Shown here: one piece after another, positions 25,010-33,925 of the stretch
Position numbering within the stretch: position 1 is the stretch's first letter
Layout: every line of letters begins with the position of its first letter
The notes under the pieces: generated by a model
What the model was told of the DNA's origin: nothing
Databases searched by the model: none
The model's input: the letters and a program-made list of their open reading frames with translations, nothing else
Origin: Opitutales bacterium
Lineage (GTDB): Bacteria > Verrucomicrobiota > Verrucomicrobiia > Opitutales > UBA2987
Assembly (NCBI GenBank): GCA_021772515.1
Contig: JAJFLU010000052.1
Location: 62,001-126,000 of the forward strand
Reading direction: 5' to 3'
DNA: 64,000 nt
Program-made: the position numbers and the translations under genes

Positions 25010-25615
25010 CTAAGGTTTTACTATAAGGTCCGCAACTAGAATTGAATTGTTTATGTTGAAATAATATCCGCGACGTAAGACCGAGGAGGTTGTTTCAACG
25101 GAAAAATTACGCCCTCGAACGATCGAAGGTATCGTAAGTTTGCACTGATAACCCTCATCGCACCACATGTTTTTGAAATTTCCCACGATCATGTTTGCCA
25201 ACTCCCCCAAGGCATCGTTGATCGTTTCCATTTTCTCCGTGGCGTCGAATTCTGCAAACTCGTAGTCTTCCATCCCGAGAAAATCGCAGGTCACGTCTCT
25301 TGCCAAATCTTCATCCATGTATATATATACTACACCGTTTGCGACGCCGATAAATCCCACCATCGAAACAACCATCAACTTCCCTTTACTTTCAGGTTGA
25401 TCGTCTTTCTCTACGGTTACCACCGTCCCGCTCTTTGAATACCCGAACTCAATTGGAGTGCTCAGCATCGTCGAGAACACTTTGTCAACCGAGCTTATGA
25501 TCATCTCCTCGAGGGCTTCTATCGAAAAAGGTACTGTTGCTTCCATACTGGGCGTAAAATTGGGGATTGTTTTCTTATTTTGAGCTAAAAGTTTCGCAAT
25601 GTTACTGGCCAACAA
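25010..25615 (-). CDS. CheX-like CheY-P phosphatase
   Basis: CheX/CheC-family protein of up to 201 residues. The phosphatase signature E-x2-N is present as Glu138 and Asn141 in ALGELANMIVGN. VGFIGVANGVVYIYM and TIPSIVRGRNF match the CheX sheet. CheX removes phosphate from CheY-type receivers; the next gene encodes one. The start is uncertain: TTG 25615 gives the long form, while ATG 25546 gives MEATVPFSIE with a domain of normal CheX length. Neither has a clear ribosome site. A sigma-28-like promoter lies at 25641-25667. Confidence 0.82.
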   Translation of the reverse strand: MLASNIAKLLAQNKKTIPNFTPSMEATVPFSIEALEEMIISSVDKVFSTMLSTPIEFGYSKSGTVVTVEKDDQPESKGKLMVVSMVGFIGVANGVVYIYMDEDLARDVTCDFLGMEDYEFAEFDATEKMETINDALGELANMIVGNFKNMWCDEGYQCKLTIPSIVRGRNFSVETTSSVLRRGYYFNINNSILVADLIVKP

Positions 25616-25640
25616 TGCGTTCGTGTCGGTGCTTCAATAC

Positions 25641-25667
25641 TAATCGGCTATCCTTACAAAAATTTGA
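25641..25667 (-). promoter_or_regulatory. Sigma-28-like promoter upstream of cheX
   Basis: On the minus strand TCAAATTT (25667-25660), 11 bases, then GCCGATTA (25648-25641). This matches TAAAGTTT-N11-GCCGATAA at 13 of 16 positions with exact spacing. The position 26 bases upstream of the longest cheX start fits. Confidence 0.7.
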
Positions 25668-25774
25668 GTTCAATTTGCATATATTTGAAGATATCTCTCG
25701 CGGCGTATCCTGAAAAATCAAAAAAAGAGTCGATACCGGAAGTTTGGCAGCAGATATGACCGGCAATGGTGAGG

Positions 25775-27223
25775 TCAAACGGAAGTGGCGCCCTCCATTC
25801 GGTATAGCTTCAATTTATTGCGTAATGTTCGGGTGCTGATATGCAAAATTGCTGCCGCCTGAGTCTTCTTTCCCTTCGTTTTATCCAAAGCACGGAAAAT
25901 ATGCTCTTTTTCCAGCTCCTCCAGACTCAGAAATGAGGGCCCATGATCAATTGGATTAAGTAACGATTCCTCAATATGAGCAGGAGGTTTCTCCAGTGAA
26001 CTACCCCCGCTTATTATTATCGGGGTCATCTTTGGTTTGGGCGAATCAATAAAGTTTTTCTGAGGCAGCAACCCGAGTGCTTCTTCCTTCACAAAATCTC
26101 CATTTTCGGTAAGGATGACCGACCTTTCGACTGTGTTTTCCAGTTCGCGCACGTTACCGGGCCAATTGTGGTCGAGCAATCTCTCCATCGCAGAAGCGCT
26201 AAACCCAGGGATTTTGACACCATGCTTGCGCGAGAAACTGTGCAAAAAGGTTTTCGCCAACAAATCGATATCTTCCTTCCTCTGACGCAATGGAGGAACC
26301 GAAATCGGAAAGACATTCAATCGATAATACAGATCTTCCCTGAAATCCCCTTTTTCAACCGCCTTTTGCAAATCGCGGTTGGTCGTAGCGATCACACGGA
26401 CATTTACGCGGATCGACTTGTTTCCACCGACCCTCTCGAATTCCTGCTCCTGAAGCACACGCAGCAATTTTACCTGCAAACTGGGGTGAATCTCCCCAAT
26501 TTCGTCCAGTAAAATTGTCCCGTTGTTAGCCAATTCAAATCTGCCTTCACGACGCTGCGAGGCACCCGTAAAGGCACCCTTTTCGTGGCCAAAAAACTCG
26601 CTTTCGATCAGGTTTTCAGAAATCGCCGCGCAATTTACACGAATATAAGGCTGTTTGGCCCGGGGGCTGAGACGAAATAATTCGCGCGCCACAAGTTCCT
26701 TACCGGTGCCATTTTCCCCCGTTACGAGGACTGTGGCCTCGGTCGCCGCAACTTTTTTGATCAACCTGCGAAGATGTCCAATACCCAGACTACCTCCCAA
26801 AATTTCGCTATTCTTCTGGATTTGATTGCTAAAATACTGGTTGACCTTGACCAATTGGCTATAGGCCTCGGCCTTTTTCAAAATAACATTGATTTGATCC
26901 ATCGAACAGGGCTTTACCACGTAGTCAAAGGCTCCCAATTGAATGCATTTTACCGCTGACTCAATCGACCCATGGCCGGTAATGATCACAGACATGGGGC
27001 TGTTTGGCAGGTCAACTATTCTCTCCAGCAAATCGGTGCCATGTCCATCCGGCAGACGCATATCTATAAACATCAAATCGAATTGATCCCTGGCCATAAG
27101 CCTCTCCGCCTGCGCAATTGTTTTCGCCAAAGAAACCGAGTAACCACGGTGGCTCAATTGCGCCTCCAATGATTCACGAATGATCAATTCGTCATCCAGG
27201 ATCAATATTTTTTCAAATGCCAT
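25775..27223 (-). CDS. NtrC-family sigma-54-dependent response regulator
   Basis: Transcriptional activator of 482 residues. The receiver has the acidic pair at 10-11, phospho-acceptor Asp54 and Lys in VKPCS. The AAA+ domain has Walker A GENGTGKE, the sigma-54 contact loop GAFTGA, Walker B ILLDEIGE and the arginine finger region RLNVFP. A FIS-type helix-turn-helix closes the protein ([19 protein letters not shown]). In flagellated bacteria such proteins (FlrC/FlgR type) drive middle flagellar genes; that role here is inference from the neighbours. Start ATG 27223 gives [13 protein letters not shown] 50-codon upstream extension in frame has no receiver homology and is rejected. Confidence 0.92.
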   Translation of the reverse strand: MAFEKILILDDELIIRESLEAQLSHRGYSVSLAKTIAQAERLMARDQFDLMFIDMRLPDGHGTDLLERIVDLPNSPMSVIITGHGSIESAVKCIQLGAFDYVVKPCSMDQINVILKKAEAYSQLVKVNQYFSNQIQKNSEILGGSLGIGHLRRLIKKVAATEATVLVTGENGTGKELVARELFRLSPRAKQPYIRVNCAAISENLIESEFFGHEKGAFTGASQRREGRFELANNGTILLDEIGEIHPSLQVKLLRVLQEQEFERVGGNKSIRVNVRVIATTNRDLQKAVEKGDFREDLYYRLNVFPISVPPLRQRKEDIDLLAKTFLHSFSRKHGVKIPGFSASAMERLLDHNWPGNVRELENTVERSVILTENGDFVKEEALGLLPQKNFIDSPKPKMTPIIISGGSSLEKPPAHIEESLLNPIDHGPSFLSLEELEKEHIFRALDKTKGKKTQAAAILHISTRTLRNKLKLYRMEGATSV

Positions 27224-27648
27224 AGGAAATAACTGGTCGTGAGGCAAAATCTGAAATGGCCATTCGAGTGGGGTAGAACATAGAATCCAGAACCATAAAA
27301 GGACTATTAGTTTGAACCGAATTCTTCCGGTCCTTTTTGATTTTGGTTTAAAAGATTCATACAAATCCGGCACATATTTACTCTGCGAAGGCTTTTTTGT
27401 TCATCGGAGCCAATCCCTAAAATTTAAGTAGAACCTATCTCTAATTCGCGCATGAATGATGTTTGAGATAGGTTCTGTTTAAAGACTCGGATTAGGTCGA
27501 AATACGATACCTTTGGCAGGAGAGATTTCGCATCGGAAAAATTTATCTAAAGTCCGGCTCCATTTGAACGACTTTTGAGCTTGGAAGTGGTCCGACAAGC
27601 CAATTCAGCGCTATTCCTGTTATTCGGGCTGCTTTTCAAGACATCATA
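27224..27648. other. 425-bp divergent intergenic region with inverted repeat
   Basis: It separates the sigma-54 activator (minus) from the metalloprotease-like gene (plus). The only structure I see is the 12-bp inverted repeat at 27430-27476. No convincing promoter was found for either gene. Confidence 0.5.
27430..27476. repeat. Perfect 12-bp inverted repeat AGAACCTATCTC
   Basis: AGAACCTATCTC (27430-27441) and its exact complement GAGATAGGTTCT (27465-27476) flank 23 bases. The arm recurs alone at 8164. It looks like abutted ends of a lost insertion element or a small non-coding mobile repeat. Confidence 0.55.
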
Positions 27649-28350
27649 ATGATAGGCAGTGTTAGTACATCTCCATTTCCCGTCGGGCCAAGCCCGCAAC
27701 GGGTTCAGAGGGAAAATCCAGACGATACAGGTCCGCAATCTAAACGGGATCAGACCGGTATTGAAAAAAATCCTGTTCCAGATTCTCCGGAAAAGGCTGA
27801 AAAGGCATTGCATGATGAGCAGGAAGGTAATTCCAGCAAAACAGGGCGATTTTCTGCCGAAGAGAGTGATCAAATATCCCAGCTTGTGGCTCGGGATTCG
27901 CAAGTTCGCTCCCACGAAGCCGCTCATAAGGCGGCGGCAGGGAGTTTGGCAGGCGGAGGACCGTCGTTTAGCACTCAAAGAGGTCCCGATGGAAGATTTT
28001 ATGCAGTCGGAGGTGAAGTCCAAATCGATACATCACCCGGCTCTACTCCACAGGAAACAATCGCCAAGGCCCGACAAATTCGGGCTGCCGCCCTCGCTCC
28101 TTCAGATCCTTCGCCACAGGATTTAAAGGTAGCCTCAGCCGCCGCATCGATGGAAGGGGCCGCATTGAGGGAGATACAGAAAGAAAGCCAGCGAGGGGAG
28201 GAGGATCCAAAAGAAATAAACCACCAGGAGGAGACTGCGGATTTCTCCGAAAAAGGGGACCCTCATCAGGCTGTCTCTAACAGATTGAGCAAAATTTACA
28301 GTCAAAACGATGGCCTCGAGAAAGAGCCGCTTTTTGAGGTAAGAGCCTAG
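27649..28350 (+). CDS. SprA-related putative metalloprotease
   Basis: 233 residues. The conserved core (about 78-185) has the zinc-type motif His89-Glu90-x2-His93 in VRSHEAAHKAAAG, then GPDGRFYAVGGEVQID and KARQIRAAALAPSDPS. This is the signature of the putative metalloprotease family found in Campylobacter, Shewanella and others. The flanks are low-complexity and charged, with no signal peptide. Substrate is unknown. It sits between the sigma-54 activator and pseB, in motility surroundings. Start ATG 27649. Confidence 0.82.
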   Translation: MIGSVSTSPFPVGPSPQRVQRENPDDTGPQSKRDQTGIEKNPVPDSPEKAEKALHDEQEGNSSKTGRFSAEESDQISQLVARDSQVRSHEAAHKAAAGSLAGGGPSFSTQRGPDGRFYAVGGEVQIDTSPGSTPQETIAKARQIRAAALAPSDPSPQDLKVASAAASMEGAALREIQKESQRGEEDPKEINHQEETADFSEKGDPHQAVSNRLSKIYSQNDGLEKEPLFEVRA

Positions 28351-28435
28351 AATTGTACCTCCCCCAAGTTGACTCCCTTTGCATAGATTGGGGAAATAGA
28401 GGCTCTCGTATGCCCGCTGGAGATCGAAAATTTTG

Positions 28436-28461
28436 TTAATAAATCTCCGAATAGCCGATAA
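28436..28461 (+). promoter_or_regulatory. Candidate sigma-28 -10 element upstream of pseB
   Basis: A perfect GCCGATAA lies at 28454-28461, 62 bases before the pseB start. The best -35 is TTAATAAA at 28436, with spacing one base shorter than consensus and a poor match. Confidence 0.4.
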
Positions 28462-28523
28462 CTGTATAAAATCATCTGCCGCTGGCGTATTTAAGTGAAC
28501 GGTGGATTTCAACAATTTTATAC

Positions 28524-29669
28524 ATGCTCAACAACAAATCAATTCTCATAACTGGCGGCACGGGGTCTTTCGGGCGGCATTGCTGTGCCGAAATCCTCAG
28601 CCGGTATAAGCCCAAGAGAGTTATTGTATATTCCCGGGATGAGCTGAAGCAGTCTGAAATGGCCGCCGATCCAAGGTTTATGAATAAGGCCATGCGCTTC
28701 TTTCTTGGCGATGTTCGGGATAAAGAACGCCTCATAAGGGCAATGTCGGATGTGGATTACGTAATTCACTCGGCGGCTCTCAAACAAGTGCCGGCGGCTG
28801 AATACAATCCCCACGAATTTATCAAAACCAATATCAACGGCGCCACAAACATCGTCGATGCGGCGCTCACAGCAGGAGTTACCAAGGTTATCGCCCTGAG
28901 CACAGACAAAGCGGTAAATCCCATCAATCTTTACGGGGCCACCAAATTATGCTCCGACAAAATATTCGTGGCCGGCAACAGTTATAGCGGTAAATGCGCC
29001 ACGCGGTTCTCGATTGTCCGATACGGCAATGTGCTCGGTAGCCGCGGGAGTGTGGTTCCCCATTTTCTCAAGCTGAAAAAAACCGGCCTTATTACGGTTA
29101 CAGACCCCGAAATGACACGTTTTTACCTGTCCCTCAATGAAGCCGTTGATTTTGTTCTTAAATGCCTGAAAGACATGCATGGGGGAGAACTGTTTGTTCC
29201 CAAAATGGAGAGTTGCAAAGTAAAAGAACTCGTCAAAGCGATCGCTCCCGAATGTCGTCAGAAAGTAGTCGGCATCCGCGCAGGGGAGAAGAAACATGAA
29301 ACCCTGATCCCTTCCGATGAGGCCCATCGCACATATGAATTTCCCCGGCATTTCATTATTCAACCGGTATTACCCTATTGGCAGGATAGCACCAAGTCCC
29401 TCGGCGGAAAGCCATGCCGCGAAGGATTTACCTACACCAGCGCAACAAATCCCGAAAGATTCTCGGTCGTCAAACTGCGGGGGATTTGCCAAATGATCGC
29501 CGATGATTCGGGAATGGACATCAAATTACTCCCCAACGGCATCAGTAAAAACGGCGTCAATGGCAACGGATTGAACGTTAATCGCAACGGCAACGGCGCT
29601 AGCAACGGAAATGGCGTAAGACTAAACGGAACTTTACGAAAACTGAAACGGGAAATAGCCGCGATTTGA
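28524..29669 (+). CDS. pseB: UDP-N-acetylglucosamine 4,6-dehydratase (inverting)
   Basis: First enzyme of CMP-pseudaminic acid synthesis; it converts UDP-GlcNAc to the 4-keto-6-deoxy-L-arabino sugar. The NAD loop is GGTGSFGRH. The active-site segment is LSTDKAVNPINLYGATK with catalytic Asp/Lys and Tyr. RYGNVLGSRGSVVP is the family hallmark. The gene is 381 residues against about 335 for typical PseB. The excess is a C-terminal tail from about residue 330, rich in Asn-Gly repeats and ending in basic residues. pseI follows within 25 bp. Confidence 0.93.
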   Translation: MLNNKSILITGGTGSFGRHCCAEILSRYKPKRVIVYSRDELKQSEMAADPRFMNKAMRFFLGDVRDKERLIRAMSDVDYVIHSAALKQVPAAEYNPHEFIKTNINGATNIVDAALTAGVTKVIALSTDKAVNPINLYGATKLCSDKIFVAGNSYSGKCATRFSIVRYGNVLGSRGSVVPHFLKLKKTGLITVTDPEMTRFYLSLNEAVDFVLKCLKDMHGGELFVPKMESCKVKELVKAIAPECRQKVVGIRAGEKKHETLIPSDEAHRTYEFPRHFIIQPVLPYWQDSTKSLGGKPCREGFTYTSATNPERFSVVKLRGICQMIADDSGMDIKLLPNGISKNGVNGNGLNVNRNGNGASNGNGVRLNGTLRKLKREIAAI

Positions 29670-29691
29670 TCCAAGCCTGGACGTGCAGAAA

Positions 29692-30792
29692 ATGCAGTTT
29701 GAGATTCAAGGCCGGGCCATCGGAGAGAAGTATTCACCTTACCTGATAGCGGAGTTATCAGGAAATCACAAACAAAGCCTGGATCTGGCGAAATCTTTGA
29801 TTCGGGCCGCCGCACGGTCGGGCGCCGATGCGGTAAAATTGCAAACCTATACTGCGGATACACTAACGCTCCCTTGCCGTAACTCCAGCTTTCGCATAAA
29901 TGGTGGCCTCTGGGCTGGCAGACATCTCCACGATCTCTACAATGAGGCCATGACGCCCTGGGAATGGCATCGCCCCATGGCAGAGTTGGCAGCCAATGAG
30001 GGAATGGCCCTTTTTAGCACCCCGTTTGACGAAACGGCGGTCGCCTTTTTAGAGGATCAAATCAACCCACCCGTTTATAAAGTTTCCTCCTTTGAAATCA
30101 CTCACATTCCCTTACTGAAAGTTGTCGGAGAAACCGGAAAACCCGTAATCCTCAGCACGGGAATGGCCACCGCGGACGAGATCAACAATGCTCTCCAAAC
30201 ATTGTCAACCGCCGGTTCTTCGGGCGTAACTCTTCTCAAATGTGTGAGCGCTTACCCCGCCGAGCCGGAGGATTTTAATTTACGCTCACTGACAGCCCTG
30301 CGGAATCGTTTTAATTGCCCCGTTGGTCTTTCGGATCACACTTTTTCCAATGATACTGCGTTGGGAGCGGTCGCATTGGGAGCCTGTGTAATCGAAAAAC
30401 ATCTCACGCTCGACCGCAGCAATGGGGCCGTCGACAATGGTTTTTCTTTGGAACCGAATGAGTTTTCTGAAATGGCAAAAGCGGTGAAAAGGCTCCACCG
30501 ATCCCTCGGCAGTGAAAAAATAGGCGCCACAACCCAGGAAATTGGGCAAAAGCGTTTCCGAAGATCGATATTCGTGTCCTCAGCGATCAGGAAAGGTGAT
30601 TTTTTCACAAAGGAAAACCTCAAGATTGTCAGACCGGCAGATGGCCTGCCACCTGCGCGATGGGAGCAAATCCTGGAGCAACCTGCCAGTTGTGACATCC
30701 CCGCTGGTACGCCCCTAAAAGAAGAGCATCTTGCACTGAATGGCCCCTACTACGCTTCCTCAGAGGCGGAGAATTGCCTCAGCCACGCGTAA
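29692..30792 (+). CDS. pseI: Pseudaminic acid synthase
   Basis: NeuB-family enzyme that condenses PEP with 2,4-diacetamido-2,4,6-trideoxy-L-altrose. Markers are LIAELSGNHKQSLDLA, GADAVKLQTYTADT, LFSTPFDETAVAFLE and GLSDHTFSNDTALGAVALGA. A SAF domain closes the protein (FRRSIFVSSAIRKGD). About 366 residues, close to the usual 345. ATG 29692 is preferred; GTG 29683 would add three residues. It follows pseB and overlaps the convergent pseG gene at the 3' end by 33 bp. Confidence 0.92.
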   Translation: MQFEIQGRAIGEKYSPYLIAELSGNHKQSLDLAKSLIRAAARSGADAVKLQTYTADTLTLPCRNSSFRINGGLWAGRHLHDLYNEAMTPWEWHRPMAELAANEGMALFSTPFDETAVAFLEDQINPPVYKVSSFEITHIPLLKVVGETGKPVILSTGMATADEINNALQTLSTAGSSGVTLLKCVSAYPAEPEDFNLRSLTALRNRFNCPVGLSDHTFSNDTALGAVALGACVIEKHLTLDRSNGAVDNGFSLEPNEFSEMAKAVKRLHRSLGSEKIGATTQEIGQKRFRRSIFVSSAIRKGDFFTKENLKIVRPADGLPPARWEQILEQPASCDIPAGTPLKEEHLALNGPYYASSEAENCLSHA

Positions 30793-31779
30793 GGCTCCGT
30801 AGCCGTCCAATTCCTTGATATTCGATCGGATTCCAGCCGGGTATTTGCCGAGCAAAAAATTCCATTTACTCGATAGTTTATCTGTCAAAAGTTCCTCTTT
30901 TGCCAAGATTGGTAAACCCCATTTTTTCTCAATGGCAGAACCCATTGCCTCCTGATTTTCCGCCACGACGACTCCCAGAAAAGGAAGTCCGCAGGCTGCT
31001 ATTTCATAAACGCTCCCGCCGCAGGCAGTGATGCCATAGGCACAGGTCCGCATCACCTCGGCAAGCTCCTCCGGTCCCGCATCGCACAGACATCGATGCG
31101 AGGCAAATCGCTCCAAAGCCACAGATACGGCGGGTCGGGAAAGGGCATCTCTGCTCCCGGCCAGAATCGGGTGCCAATTCTCCCCCACCCGATTGGACAG
31201 GAACTCCAGTAAACGTGGTGTGAGATTATTGGGATCCGTTCCTCCAATCATGAGCATAACGGCTTGTGGGTTCACCGTGCTCTTGGTGCAATCCACGTTC
31301 GGAGCACGAAACTCAGATCGAAGCAGCGCATAGGCTGGCCCGGTTAGAACCCTGTGGGCCACAGGATAGTCAATATGACTGAAGGTCAGGCCAGAATTCA
31401 CAACCAAATCTGCATCGGTCAAATCCCTCGACGCGTCATCGTCTATTACCACGAGTTTCGGCCCGAAACTTCTCAACTGCGCTATATCTTTTTCACCATA
31501 TTGGTAACTATCGACAACAATCAATTTGCTGGCTGAATCATCACCCAAAAGATTCTTCCATAATTCGTAACCGGGAAGTTGCTCTGCTGTAAATTCGATG
31601 TGGTTAAACGCATCGGTCAGCGACTCCGGTAAATGCTCGATTTGGCCATTGGTGATGAGCGTAGTAGCAACCTGATAACTACCAATGGCACGGGCGAGTG
31701 CGGAGCAGCGAACCACATGGCCCCAACCGGTTTCTTTTCCAAAATCACATCGGAAAATTACTTCAACGGGAGCGCTCAC
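30760..31779 (-). CDS. pseG: UDP-2,4-diacetamido-2,4,6-trideoxy-beta-L-altropyranose hydrolase
   Basis: Releases UDP before the PseI step. The fold is GT-B-like, as for MurG relatives. Visible motifs are FRCDFGKETGWGHVVRCSALA with the catalytic His in the loop, VVIDDDASRDL and the donor-site segment ITACGGSVYEIAACGLPFLGVV. About 339 residues. GTG 31779 is the start, with TGAGG upstream and the pseC stop 9 bp before. The 3' end overlaps pseI on the other strand. Confidence 0.9.
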   Translation of the reverse strand: MSAPVEVIFRCDFGKETGWGHVVRCSALARAIGSYQVATTLITNGQIEHLPESLTDAFNHIEFTAEQLPGYELWKNLLGDDSASKLIVVDSYQYGEKDIAQLRSFGPKLVVIDDDASRDLTDADLVVNSGLTFSHIDYPVAHRVLTGPAYALLRSEFRAPNVDCTKSTVNPQAVMLMIGGTDPNNLTPRLLEFLSNRVGENWHPILAGSRDALSRPAVSVALERFASHRCLCDAGPEELAEVMRTCAYGITACGGSVYEIAACGLPFLGVVVAENQEAMGSAIEKKWGLPILAKEELLTDKLSSKWNFLLGKYPAGIRSNIKELDGYGALRVAEAILRL

Positions 31780-31788
31780 AACAGAACC

Positions 31789-32985
31789 TCAAAAGGTGAG
31801 GCAAAATTCTTTTAATGTGTCTATCACGATTTCCTGCTCCTCATCGCTTAATTTTGGATATAGCGGAATGCTCAGGCACCCCCCGAAATAAGCTTCCGCT
31901 CCTGGCAACCGTTGGCGACCATACAGTTCTTCATAATAGGGATGACGATAAACCGGAATGTAATGGACCTGCGATCCAATATTCCGCTCACGCAAAAATT
32001 CGTAGGCTGAATTCCGAATTCGGGAATCAGGAAAATGAAGAACAAACAAATGGTAGGCGTGTCCATTATCCTCTGGAGGCATCTGGATTAAATCGCGATA
32101 GGGAGAAGTCGAAAATTCTTGCCGATAACGTTTGGCCAACTGACGGCGGCGATCGATGAATTCGGGCAATCGCTTGAGCTGAGAGATACCCAGAGCGGCT
32201 TGCAACTCGGTCATTCGGTAGTTCCAGCCCAGATCGGTTTGCTCCTGAAACCAGCGCGGTGTTTTTAAATCAGTGTCCTGTTCATTCTCGAAAGGTTTGC
32301 AAATTCCGTGACTCCGCAGATGTCGCGCTTTTTCGGCCAAATCCGAATTTGCCGTCAAGAACGCTCCCCCTTCACCACAACAAATATGCTTAACAGGATG
32401 AAAACTCAGGGTGGCCGCATCGGTATGCCGACACGAGCCGCTTCCGGACAAAAGTTTTTTTGAATCTGCATAGGTTGCCCCAAGACTGTGGGCGGCATCC
32501 TCAACCACCATGCAGTGAAATTTTTCGGCGATCTCCCTAATTTCGGGTAAATCTCCCGCTCGACCAGCCAAGGAGACGGGCATGATAACCGAACTCTCCT
32601 CCAGTCCTCTTTTTGTTTCTTCTTCTAAAATTTCTTGTAAACTGTCGATCTGCATCAATCCGGTAAAAGGGTCGACATCGGCAAAGCGAACTCTCGCCCC
32701 GCAATACAGAAGGCAGTTGGCGGTGGCAGCGAAAGTGATCGGAGAGGTCACGCCCAAACTGCCTGGTTTTAGGCCGACCAGAGCGCTGGCTAAATGGAGG
32801 GCCGTCGTGCCGTTTGAAACCGCCACCGCATGGGGCGCTCCAGTTACTTCGGCGAGGTCATTCTCAAAGGCTTCCACCTTGGGCCCCTGGGTGAGGTAAG
32901 GAGAGCGCAATACCTCTTCAACAGCCTGTATATCCTCTTCCGTAATCCATTGGCGGGCGTAGGGAATGCTGCTGCTGGCGCTCAT
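31789..32985 (-). CDS. pseC: UDP-4-amino-4,6-dideoxy-N-acetyl-beta-L-altrosamine transaminase
   Basis: PLP aminotransferase of the DegT family, 398 residues. It opens with IPYARQWITEEDI and SPYLTQGPKVEAFE, which is characteristic of PseC. The PLP lysine is in SFHPVKHICCGEGG, and the Asp motif is VVEDAAHSLGA. The longer frame from 33069 has an extra 28 codons of no homology; ATG 32985 is preferred. It lies 80 bp downstream of the flgN-like gene and 9 bp upstream of pseG, so it may be the end of the flagellar operon. PseH and PseF, needed to finish CMP-Pse, are not in the window. Confidence 0.92.
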   Translation of the reverse strand: MSASSSIPYARQWITEEDIQAVEEVLRSPYLTQGPKVEAFENDLAEVTGAPHAVAVSNGTTALHLASALVGLKPGSLGVTSPITFAATANCLLYCGARVRFADVDPFTGLMQIDSLQEILEEETKRGLEESSVIMPVSLAGRAGDLPEIREIAEKFHCMVVEDAAHSLGATYADSKKLLSGSGSCRHTDAATLSFHPVKHICCGEGGAFLTANSDLAEKARHLRSHGICKPFENEQDTDLKTPRWFQEQTDLGWNYRMTELQAALGISQLKRLPEFIDRRRQLAKRYRQEFSTSPYRDLIQMPPEDNGHAYHLFVLHFPDSRIRNSAYEFLRERNIGSQVHYIPVYRHPYYEELYGRQRLPGAEAYFGGCLSIPLYPKLSDEEQEIVIDTLKEFCLTF

Positions 32986-33065
32986 AACATCAATAAAACA
33001 ATCCCCGGGCGGATTTGCCAAGAAGGATGTGTGGCGTGCGTGAGGGGAATCGATTACTGTAGCTC

Positions 33066-33446
33066 TCAAGCTCTCAGGCCCGGAAATCCGGCTGAACCTC
33101 TCGATTCGGAGGCATAGGTTCTGCGAATTCCGCGAAAACGGTTCTTTTCAAAAACTCGCGCTTCCTGCTCCTTTTGATTTTTCTCCATCTGGTCGCCCAA
33201 AATATTCAGGTTGCACTGTTGGCGTTGGACAAGGTGACTCAAGCGGTTATCCCAATCCGCCGATTTACCTCTCACAATGCCCAACCTTTTACTGGTCTCA
33301 GCGATTGCCGAGAGCAACTTATCCTTTTTGGTAAAAACCGTGCTGACGTAATCAAAGTTTAGATGCCGAAGGGCAAATTCTTCCTCGTCGACGAGCTTTT
33401 CAAAATCGGAGAATAAGCGATTGAGTCGCTCTTCGTCTTTTTTCAT
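33066..33446 (-). CDS. FlgN/FliT-like flagellar chaperone
   Basis: Helical protein of 126 residues, mostly charged coiled coil (about 1-95: LFSDFEKLVDEEEFALRHLNFDY, KKDKLLSAIAETSKRLG). This is the pattern of FlgN/FliT export chaperones, which hold hook-filament junction proteins or FliD. It starts with ATG at 33446, overlapping the fliS stop by one base (TGATG). The C-terminal 30 residues are basic and Gly/Ser-rich. Sequence alone does not separate FlgN from FliT; position after fliS favours a FliT role. Confidence 0.65.
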   Translation of the reverse strand: MKKDEERLNRLFSDFEKLVDEEEFALRHLNFDYVSTVFTKKDKLLSAIAETSKRLGIVRGKSADWDNRLSHLVQRQQCNLNILGDQMEKNQKEQEARVFEKNRFRGIRRTYASESRGSAGFPGLRA

Positions 33447-33913
33447 CAAGCGGTGCTGGACAAGCTGCGCGCGACGGCAGGTTGTTCGCTTTTGGCCAGC
33501 ATTTCTGACCAGGAGTTTCTGATATCCAGTAGAAATTCTTCAACAACCCGTAATTGCTCCGGATTTTTTTTCAAATTAGCCTCCGATAGCTTTGTAAACA
33601 TAAAATCGTAAAGCCGATACATGGTCATCGGAAATTCCCCGTCAACATCGAGGTTGAGGGAATTTTGCAATTCCATGATGATGTTCTGAGCTTTTACAAT
33701 GTTATTGCTGATCTCCTCATTTCGCGTAGATACTTTCTCAAGTTTAAAACCCTCTATCGCGGTATTGATGTGCCGCAGGGCACCATCGAAAAGCATGAGT
33801 ATTATTTTTCCTGGGCTGGCCGTCTCGATGGAGACGGTTTTATAGGATTTGGCGAATTTCCGGTATTTCATTAGTTGTGGATTGAGGGTTTCGAGGCTGT
33901 CCAACGGCCCCAT
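33446..33913 (-). CDS. fliS: Flagellin export chaperone FliS
   Basis: 155-residue helical chaperone that binds the flagellin C-terminus and blocks early polymerisation. Matches are ETASPGKIILMLFDGALRHINTAIEG, IVKAQNIIMELQNSLNLDVDGE and YRLYDFMFTKLSEANLKK. The last 30 residues are a variable tail. Its neighbours are a FlgM-like gene 12 bp upstream and the FlgN/FliT-like gene overlapping downstream. Start ATG 33913. Confidence 0.92.
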   Translation of the reverse strand: MGPLDSLETLNPQLMKYRKFAKSYKTVSIETASPGKIILMLFDGALRHINTAIEGFKLEKVSTRNEEISNNIVKAQNIIMELQNSLNLDVDGEFPMTMYRLYDFMFTKLSEANLKKNPEQLRVVEEFLLDIRNSWSEMLAKSEQPAVARSLSSTA

Positions 33914-33925
33914 AGAAGTCTTGGC

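Noticed and set aside
27224-27373. Fifty-codon extension before the sigma-54 activator receiver
   Set aside because: It has no receiver homology, and ATG 27223 gives the expected receiver start.
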